Assembly: GCF_029959445.1 (NCBI RefSeq)
Contig: NZ_JASCOR010000022.1
Span: forward strand, 1 to 40,566
Reading direction: 5' to 3'
Source of the DNA: Stenotrophomonas sp. PS02298
Lineage (GTDB): Bacteria; Pseudomonadota; Gammaproteobacteria; Xanthomonadales; Xanthomonadaceae
Length of the DNA: 40,566 nucleotides
Below are positions 35,050 to 40,566 of this stretch, piece after piece. The notes under the pieces were generated by a model, which was not told the DNA's origin, searched no databases, and was given only the letters and a program-made list of their open reading frames with translations. The translations under genes were made by a program, and so were the position numbers. How positions within the stretch are numbered: the first letter of the stretch is position 1; the number at the start of each line of letters is the position of its first letter.

Positions 35050-38000
35050 ATGTCTACTTCTTCCCGCTTCGTCCATCTCCACGTCCACACCGAATTCTCG
35101 ATGGTGGACTCCACCATCCGCGTACCCGCCAAACCCGATCAGGCCGACCCCAAGAAGGCCAAGCAGGCCAACCTGCTGAGTCGCTCGGTCGAGATGAAGG
35201 CACCGGCGCTGGCGGTCACCGACCTGAACAACATGTTCGCGCTGGTGAAGTTCTACAAGGCTGCCGAAGGCGTGGGCATCAAGCCCATCGCCGGCGCCGA
35301 CCTGTTGATCACCGAGGACGGCCAGGACCCTTGGCGCATGACCTTGCTGTGCCGCGACCGCGAAGGCTACCTGAGCCTGTCAAGGCTGCTGACCCGTGCG
35401 TGGATGGAAGGCCATCGCAACGAAGGTGGCGTTGCCGTGCACCCACAGTGGCTGAAGGACGGCTGCAGGAACCTCTTCGCGCTGGCCGGCCGTCACAGCC
35501 TGGCCGGGCGCCTGGCCAATGACGGCCGCCATGATCTGGCCGAGCAGCAGCTCGCCGACTGGCAGCGCGTGTTCGGTGACGGCCTGCACCTGGAACTGAC
35601 CCGCACCGGCCGCGATGGCGAAGAAGCCTTCAACCAGTTCGCGCTGCAGGCTGCCGGCCAGCGCGGCCTGCCGGTGGTGGCCACCAATGATGTGCGCTTC
35701 CTGTCGCCGGATGATTTCTACGCGCATGAGGCGCGCGTCTGCATTTCCACCGGCCGCGTGCTGGACGACCCCAAGCGTCCACGTGAGTACAGCGCCGAGC
35801 AATACCTGAAGACGCCGGAACAGATGTGCGAGCTGTTCGCCGACATCCCCGACGCGATCGACAACACCCTGGCGCTGGCCGAACGCTGCAACGTCGAGAT
35901 GCGGCTGGGCACCTACTTCCTGCCCAACTATCCGGTGCCGGACGACCAGACCCTGGACAGCTGGATCCAGAAGATCTCGCGCGACGGCCTGGAAGAACGC
36001 CTGCAGGTGCATCCAATTGCTGCCGGCATGACCCGTGAGGACTATGACGCGCGGCTGGAGTTCGAGCTCGACACGATCATCAAGATGGGCTTCCCCGGCT
36101 ACTTCCTGATCGTGGCCGACTTCATCCAGTGGGGTAAGAACCAGGGCATTCCGATCGGTCCGGGCCGTGGTTCCGGTGCCGGTTCGCTGGTGGCCTGGGC
36201 GCTGAAGATCACCGATCTGGATCCGCTGCCCTACAACCTGCTGTTCGAGCGCTTCCTCAACCCGGAACGCGTGTCGATGCCCGACTTCGACATCGACTTC
36301 TGCATGGATCGCCGCGACGAGGTGATCGACTACGTTGCACGCAAGTACGGCCGCGAGCGCGTCAGTCAGATCATCACCTACGGCACCATGGCGGCCAAGG
36401 CGGTGGTGCGTGACACCGGCCGTGTGCTCGGCTTCCCCTACGGTCTGGTCGACGGCGTTTCCAAGCTGATCCCCAACATCCTCGGCATCCACCTGAAGGA
36501 TGCGCTGGGCAAGGGCAAGGAAGGCACGAGTTCGGAAATGGCCTCGGCCGAGCTGATCCAGCGTTACGAATCCGAAGACGACGTCCGCGATCTGATCGAC
36601 CTGGCCCTGCAGCTGGAAGACCTGACCCGCAACGCCGGCAAGCATGCCGGTGGCGTGGTGATCGGGCCGGAACCGCTGAGCGAGTTCTGCCCGCTGTACG
36701 CCGAACATGACGATGGTGGCATCGGCAAGAACCCGGTCACCCAGTTCGACAAGAACGACGTTGAAGAAGTCGGCCTGGTGAAGTTCGACTTCCTCGGCCT
36801 GCGCACGCTGACCATCATTGATTGGGCGGTGAAGGCGATCAACAGGCGCCATGAGCGTGCCGGCATTCCGCCGATCGACATCGCCCATATCCCGCTCGAC
36901 GACGCCCCGACCTACAAGGACATCTTCGCCAACGGCAATACCGGCGCGGTGTTCCAGTTCGAATCCTCGGGCATGCGCCGCCTGCTGAAGGACGCGCGTC
37001 CCGACCGCTTCGAAGACCTGATCGCGCTGGTGTCGCTGTACCGCCCGGGCCCGATGGACCTGATTCCTTCCTTCAACGCGCGTAAGCACGGCCAGGAAGA
37101 AATCATCTATCCCGATCCGCGTACCGAAGTCATCCTGAAAGACACCTACGGCATCATGGTGTACCAGGAGCAGGTGATGCAGATGGCGCAGATCGTCGGC
37201 AATTACTCGCTGGGCGGCGCCGACCTGTTGCGTCGTGCGATGGGCAAGAAGGTGCCGGCGGAAATGGCCAAGCACCGCGAGATCTTCCGCGAAGGTGCGG
37301 CCACCGGCGGCGTCGATGGCCCCAAGGCCGACGAAATCTTCGACTTGATGGAGAAGTTTGCAGGCTACGGTTTCAATAAATCGCATGCTGCGGCTTATGC
37401 ATTGGTCAGCTACCAGACCGCCTGGCTCAAGCGCCATTACCCGGCCGAGTTCATGGCCGCGACGCTGTCCTCGGACATGGACAACACCGACAAGGTGGTC
37501 GGCTTCCTGGCCGAGGTGAAGAACCTTGGCCTGACCGTGCTGCCGCCGCGCGTCAACGACTCGGCCTATATGTTCGAGGCGGCCAACGCCGACACCATCC
37601 GTTACGGCCTCGGTGCGATCAAGGGCGTCGGCCAAGGTGCCTGCGAAGCGGTAGTCGAGCAACGCGAACGCGGCGGCGAGTACGCCTCGCTGCTGGATTT
37701 CTGCGCACGCGTGGAATCGGGCAAGCTCAACCGCCGCACGCTGGAAGCGATGATCAACTGCGGTGCCTTCGACGGCATCGGCAAGAACCGCGCGACGCTG
37801 GCGCTGCAGCTGCCGGAGGTGATCAAGGCCACCGAGCAGATGGCGCGCGAGAAGGCCTCCGGGCAGAACTCGCTGTTCGGTGCACCGGACCCGGTCAGCA
37901 CCGCCAGCCAGCTCGACCTGCCCGAGAGCAAGGAATGGCCGCTGGCACAGCTGCTCAATGGCGAGCGCGAGACGCTGGGCTTCTTCCTCAGCGGCCATCC

Positions 38001-38640
38001 GTTCGACCCGTATGCCGATGACGTCAAGGAGCTGGTCGGCACCGACCTCGGCGGACTCGACAAACTGATTGCACCGGCCTTCCCCTCCAAGGACGGCGAG
38101 AAACGCGCCTGGCGCCAGGAATCCCCGGTGATCCTGGCCGGCATGGTCATTGGTGTACGCCGCAAGGGCGACAGCCAGGTCTTCGTGACCCTGGAAGACG
38201 GCAAGGGCCGGGTCGAATGCAGCGCGTTCTCCGATGGCCTGGCCGAATTCGGCCACCTGATGACCAAGGACCGCATCCTGGTGGTCAAGGGCGGCCTGCG
38301 CGAAGACGAGTTCAACGGCGGTTATGCCCTGCGTATCCGCCAGTGCTGGGACTACGAGCAACTCTGCGCCGACCACGCCTTGCGCGTATCGATGCGCGTG
38401 GACGGCCGTGGCGGCCCGATCTGGCAGCGCATCGATGCCCTGCTCGCCACCGCCCGCCCGGGCCGTACCCCCCTTCGCCTGGACCTGCTGCTCAACGGCA
38501 AACCCGGCAGCATCGCCGGCATGCTCGACCTCGGCAGCAGCGGCTCGGTGCGGGTCACGCCCAAGCTGCTCGATGCCCTGCGCGAGGACCCGGCCGTGCG
38601 CCGGGTCAAGGTCAAGTACAGCCCGCCCTGGGCCAATTGA
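35050..38640 (+). CDS. dnaE: DNA polymerase III alpha subunit
   Basis: Catalytic subunit of the chromosomal replicase. It is 1196 aa. The chosen start gives the family N-terminus SSRFVHLHVHTEFSMVD, opening the PHP domain; an in-frame ATG 21 codons upstream adds a Pro/Arg-rich segment and was rejected. The active-site aspartates are Asp414 and Asp416 in PDFDIDFCMDRRDEV. GPGRGSGAGSLV, RNAGKHAGGVVI and VSLYRPGPMDLIPSF mark palm and fingers. The clamp-binding motif QNSLF is at 939-943. A C-terminal OB-fold region shows VILAGMVIGVRRKGDSQVFVT. Followed 76 nt later by accA, as in many gammaproteobacteria. Confidence 0.98.
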   Translation: MSTSSRFVHLHVHTEFSMVDSTIRVPAKPDQADPKKAKQANLLSRSVEMKAPALAVTDLNNMFALVKFYKAAEGVGIKPIAGADLLITEDGQDPWRMTLLCRDREGYLSLSRLLTRAWMEGHRNEGGVAVHPQWLKDGCRNLFALAGRHSLAGRLANDGRHDLAEQQLADWQRVFGDGLHLELTRTGRDGEEAFNQFALQAAGQRGLPVVATNDVRFLSPDDFYAHEARVCISTGRVLDDPKRPREYSAEQYLKTPEQMCELFADIPDAIDNTLALAERCNVEMRLGTYFLPNYPVPDDQTLDSWIQKISRDGLEERLQVHPIAAGMTREDYDARLEFELDTIIKMGFPGYFLIVADFIQWGKNQGIPIGPGRGSGAGSLVAWALKITDLDPLPYNLLFERFLNPERVSMPDFDIDFCMDRRDEVIDYVARKYGRERVSQIITYGTMAAKAVVRDTGRVLGFPYGLVDGVSKLIPNILGIHLKDALGKGKEGTSSEMASAELIQRYESEDDVRDLIDLALQLEDLTRNAGKHAGGVVIGPEPLSEFCPLYAEHDDGGIGKNPVTQFDKNDVEEVGLVKFDFLGLRTLTIIDWAVKAINRRHERAGIPPIDIAHIPLDDAPTYKDIFANGNTGAVFQFESSGMRRLLKDARPDRFEDLIALVSLYRPGPMDLIPSFNARKHGQEEIIYPDPRTEVILKDTYGIMVYQEQVMQMAQIVGNYSLGGADLLRRAMGKKVPAEMAKHREIFREGAATGGVDGPKADEIFDLMEKFAGYGFNKSHAAAYALVSYQTAWLKRHYPAEFMAATLSSDMDNTDKVVGFLAEVKNLGLTVLPPRVNDSAYMFEAANADTIRYGLGAIKGVGQGACEAVVEQRERGGEYASLLDFCARVESGKLNRRTLEAMINCGAFDGIGKNRATLALQLPEVIKATEQMAREKASGQNSLFGAPDPVSTASQLDLPESKEWPLAQLLNGERETLGFFLSGHPFDPYADDVKELVGTDLGGLDKLIAPAFPSKDGEKRAWRQESPVILAGMVIGVRRKGDSQVFVTLEDGKGRVECSAFSDGLAEFGHLMTKDRILVVKGGLREDEFNGGYALRIRQCWDYEQLCADHALRVSMRVDGRGGPIWQRIDALLATARPGRTPLRLDLLLNGKPGSIAGMLDLGSSGSVRVTPKLLDALREDPAVRRVKVKYSPPWAN

Positions 38641-38716
38641 TTGTCCGGACGGACGCGTACGGGTTGATACGGCGCGTTCGGCTACACTTCCCCCCTTTCA
38701 TTGCTGACGGTTTCCG

Positions 38717-39676
38717 ATGAATCCGAACTACCTCGATTTCGAGCAACCCATCGCCGATCTGGAATCCAAGATCAAGGACCTGCGCAATGCCAGCGCCGGG
38801 CCGGCGGTCAATGTCGATGCTGAGGTCAAGGCGCTGGAAGACAAGCTGCGCCTGCGTACTGCCCAGATCTTCCGCAACCTGTCCTCGTGGCAGGTGCTGC
38901 AGGTGGCCCGCCACCCGTCGCGTCCTTACGCGCTCGACTACATCCGCATCTTCTGCGATGAGTTCCAGGAACTGGCCGGCGACCGCGCCTTTGCCGACGA
39001 CAAGGCCATCGTTGGTGGCCTGGCCCGTATCGGCGGCCGCTCGGTGATGCTGATCGGCCACCAGAAGGGCCGTGACACCAAGGAAAAGGTGCGCCGCAAC
39101 TTCGGCATGCCCAAGCCCGAGGGCTACCGCAAGGCCTTGCGCCTGATGAAGATGGCCGAGCGTTTTGGCCTGCCGGTGCTGACCCTGATCGACACCGCTG
39201 GCGCCTGGCCGGGCATCGACGCTGAAGAGCGCGGCCAGTCCGAAGCCATCGCCCGCAACCTGATGGAAATGGCCGAGCTGAAGGTGCCGGTGATCTGCAC
39301 CGTTATCGGTGAAGGCGGCTCCGGCGGGGCACTGGCACTGGGCGTTGGCGACCGCACCCTGATGCTGGAATACAGCGTCTACTCGACCATCAGCCCGGAA
39401 GGCTGCGCGTCCATCCTGTGGAAGGACGCCGGCAAGGCCAAGGACGCCGCCGAGCAGCTGGGCATGACCGCCCCGCGCCTGAAGAGCCTGGGCCTGATCG
39501 ACAAGATGATCCGCGAGCCGATCGGCGGCGCCCACCGCAACCCCACGCAGATGGGCAAGCGCCTGAAGGCCGTGCTGCTCAATGAGCTGGACGCGCTGGA
39601 GAAGCTGCCCCTCGACGAACTGCTGGCGCGCCGCTACGCGCGCCTGCGCAGCTACGGTGCCTACGAAGCGGCCTGA
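38717..39676 (+). CDS. accA: Acetyl-CoA carboxylase carboxyltransferase alpha subunit
   Basis: With AccD it transfers the carboxyl group from biotin carrier protein to acetyl-CoA, making malonyl-CoA for fatty acid synthesis. The 319 aa equal the E. coli length. It begins [19 protein letters not shown]. Motifs: [83 protein letters not shown] for the oxyanion hole and CoA binding, and [17 protein letters not shown]. It lies downstream of dnaE and upstream of a TPR gene (26-nt gap), all on the plus strand. Confidence 0.98.
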   Translation: MNPNYLDFEQPIADLESKIKDLRNASAGPAVNVDAEVKALEDKLRLRTAQIFRNLSSWQVLQVARHPSRPYALDYIRIFCDEFQELAGDRAFADDKAIVGGLARIGGRSVMLIGHQKGRDTKEKVRRNFGMPKPEGYRKALRLMKMAERFGLPVLTLIDTAGAWPGIDAEERGQSEAIARNLMEMAELKVPVICTVIGEGGSGGALALGVGDRTLMLEYSVYSTISPEGCASILWKDAGKAKDAAEQLGMTAPRLKSLGLIDKMIREPIGGAHRNPTQMGKRLKAVLLNELDALEKLPLDELLARRYARLRSYGAYEAA

Positions 39677-39702
39677 GCCGCTTCCGCCACTGGGACACAC
39701 GG

Positions 39703-40458
39703 ATGAGTCCGATCATTCTGCTTTCGCTGATCCTGCAGGTCGCCTGCTGCGTGCACGTCGTGCGCACCGGGCGACCGCTGTACTGGATCTTCATCCTGCT
39801 GTTCTTCTCGTACCTGGCGGTGCTGATCTATGTGATCGCCGAAGTACTGCCCGGACTGCGCAACAACCCGACCGCGCGTCGTGGCTTGCGCAAGGTCCGC
39901 GACCAGATCGACCCGACACGTGGCAAGCGCCAGGCCGACCAGCGGCTGCGCGTTTCCGACACCGCCGACAACCGCAGGCGCCTGGCCCAGGAGCACCTGG
40001 ACCGCGGCGAATATGCCGAGGCAGCGGCATTGTACGAAGGTGCGCTGCGCGGATTGCACAGCGAGGACCCGGACCTGATGCTGGGTCTGGCCAAAGCCCA
40101 GTACGGCCTGCAGCAGCCGGCACAGGCGCGCAAGACGCTGGAAGCCTTGATCGCGGCCAACCCCAACTTCCGCTCGCATGACGGCCACCTGCTGTATGCC
40201 CGCACCGTGGAGGACAGCGCGGACATCCCTGCTGCCCTGCACGAGTACGAGGCGATGATCGGCGGCTACCCGGGCGAGGAAGCACGGCTGCGCTATGCAC
40301 TGCTGCTCAAGCGCGCCGGCCGCGACGACGACGCGGCCAGGCAACTGCAGAACATCCTCGACCGCGCCGAGACCTCGCCGCGCTACTACCAGCAGGCACA
40401 GCGCGCCTGGATCGATGCCGCACGCAAGGAACTGCGGCAGCTGACGCCGGCGGACTGA
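39703..40458 (+). CDS. Membrane-anchored tetratricopeptide-repeat protein
   Basis: A 251-aa protein of unknown function. Two hydrophobic segments lie at the N-terminus (about residues 3-17 and 27-50, WIFILLFFSYLAVLIYVIAEVLP), then a basic linker (RRGLRKVRDQIDPTRGKR). From about residue 85 there are TPR motifs: AQEHLDRGEYAEAAALYEGALRG, LMLGLAKAQYGLQQPAQARKTLEAL, and IPAALHEYEAMIGGYPGEEARLRYALLL. The TPR part should face the cytoplasm and bind partners; none is evident. It follows accA by 26 nt and may be cotranscribed. Possible role in envelope complexes is only a guess. Confidence 0.8.
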   Translation: MSPIILLSLILQVACCVHVVRTGRPLYWIFILLFFSYLAVLIYVIAEVLPGLRNNPTARRGLRKVRDQIDPTRGKRQADQRLRVSDTADNRRRLAQEHLDRGEYAEAAALYEGALRGLHSEDPDLMLGLAKAQYGLQQPAQARKTLEALIAANPNFRSHDGHLLYARTVEDSADIPAALHEYEAMIGGYPGEEARLRYALLLKRAGRDDDAARQLQNILDRAETSPRYYQQAQRAWIDAARKELRQLTPAD

Positions 40459-40485
40459 GCGCAGGACCAAGGCGTTTGTAGGAGC

Positions 40486-40566
40486 GGCGTGAGCCGCGAA
40501 GCTGACCCTGCTGAAGCCCTTGGCACCTGCGCCATCTGGTGATGTACTTGCTTCGCGGCTCACGCC
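40486..40566. repeat. Large inverted repeat, cut by the window end
   Basis: The 17-nt arms GGCGTGAGCCGCGAAGC (40486-40502) and its exact reverse complement (40550-40566) are separated by 47 nt. The left arm is preceded by TGTAGGAGC, so the right arm probably continues as GCTCCTACA beyond the window. This is a familiar intergenic repeat of Stenotrophomonas and relatives and can fold into a long hairpin. It may also act as the transcription end after the TPR gene. Confidence 0.75.

Noticed and set aside
35380-38376. A 998-codon open frame antisense to dnaE
   Set aside because: Same cause; the plus strand encodes all DnaE motifs, and the antisense product has no recognisable domain.
1-40566. 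tRNA, rRNA, CRISPR, IS or phage elements
   Set aside because: No cloverleaf, rRNA-like, regularly spaced repeat, transposase or integrase sequence was seen in the window.

Overview
This window looks like a chromosomal segment of a high-GC gammaproteobacterium of the Xanthomonadaceae. Stenotrophomonas or a close relative is my best guess, from protein character, gene order and intergenic hairpin repeats; it is not proven. Most of the window is conserved housekeeping sequence. No tRNA, rRNA, CRISPR, IS element or phage gene was seen.

Left part (1-13 kb). asnB (minus strand) is preceded by what looks like a complete ribosome-mediated attenuator: a 32-codon leader ORF with eight Asn codons, a protector hairpin, an antiterminator segment and a strong intrinsic terminator. 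Divergent from it are a Sel1-repeat lipoprotein and a pentapeptide-repeat protein. Next is a large membrane sensor diguanylate cyclase (minus). Then comes the minus-strand operon map-glnD-dapD-yffB-dapE, whose first three genes overlap (ATGA, TGATG). It covers N-terminal Met removal, nitrogen signalling and the succinylase branch of lysine/diaminopimelate synthesis. The DapD here carries an unusual histone-H1-like N-terminal tail of about 80 residues.

Middle (13.3-18.0 kb). A four-gene archaic (Csu/spore-coat-U type) chaperone-usher pilus cluster encodes major subunit, chaperone, usher and two-domain tip protein. It sits between map and rpsB, which are direct divergent neighbours in many proteobacteria.

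Right part (18-40.5 kb, all plus strand). rpsB-tsf has a strong promoter, a structured 5' leader and a terminator after tsf. An HDOD-GGDEF protein follows, then pyrH, frr, uppS, cdsA, dxr, rseP, bamA, lpxD, fabZ, lpxA, lpxB, rnhB, dnaE, accA and a membrane TPR protein. This is the classic translation / isoprenoid / phospholipid / outer-membrane-assembly / lipid A supercluster. skp, which E. coli has between bamA and lpxD, is absent; its place is taken by 355 bp of hairpins and a probable promoter. A coding-like remnant of unknown origin separates rnhB from dnaE.

The most interesting signal is the Asn-codon leader and attenuator before asnB. Three promoters (asnB leader, map, lpxD) place the start codon about 7 nt after the -10 box, which suggests leaderless transcripts. 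The DapD tail and a displaced cysteine-bearing surface loop in BamA are also worth checking.
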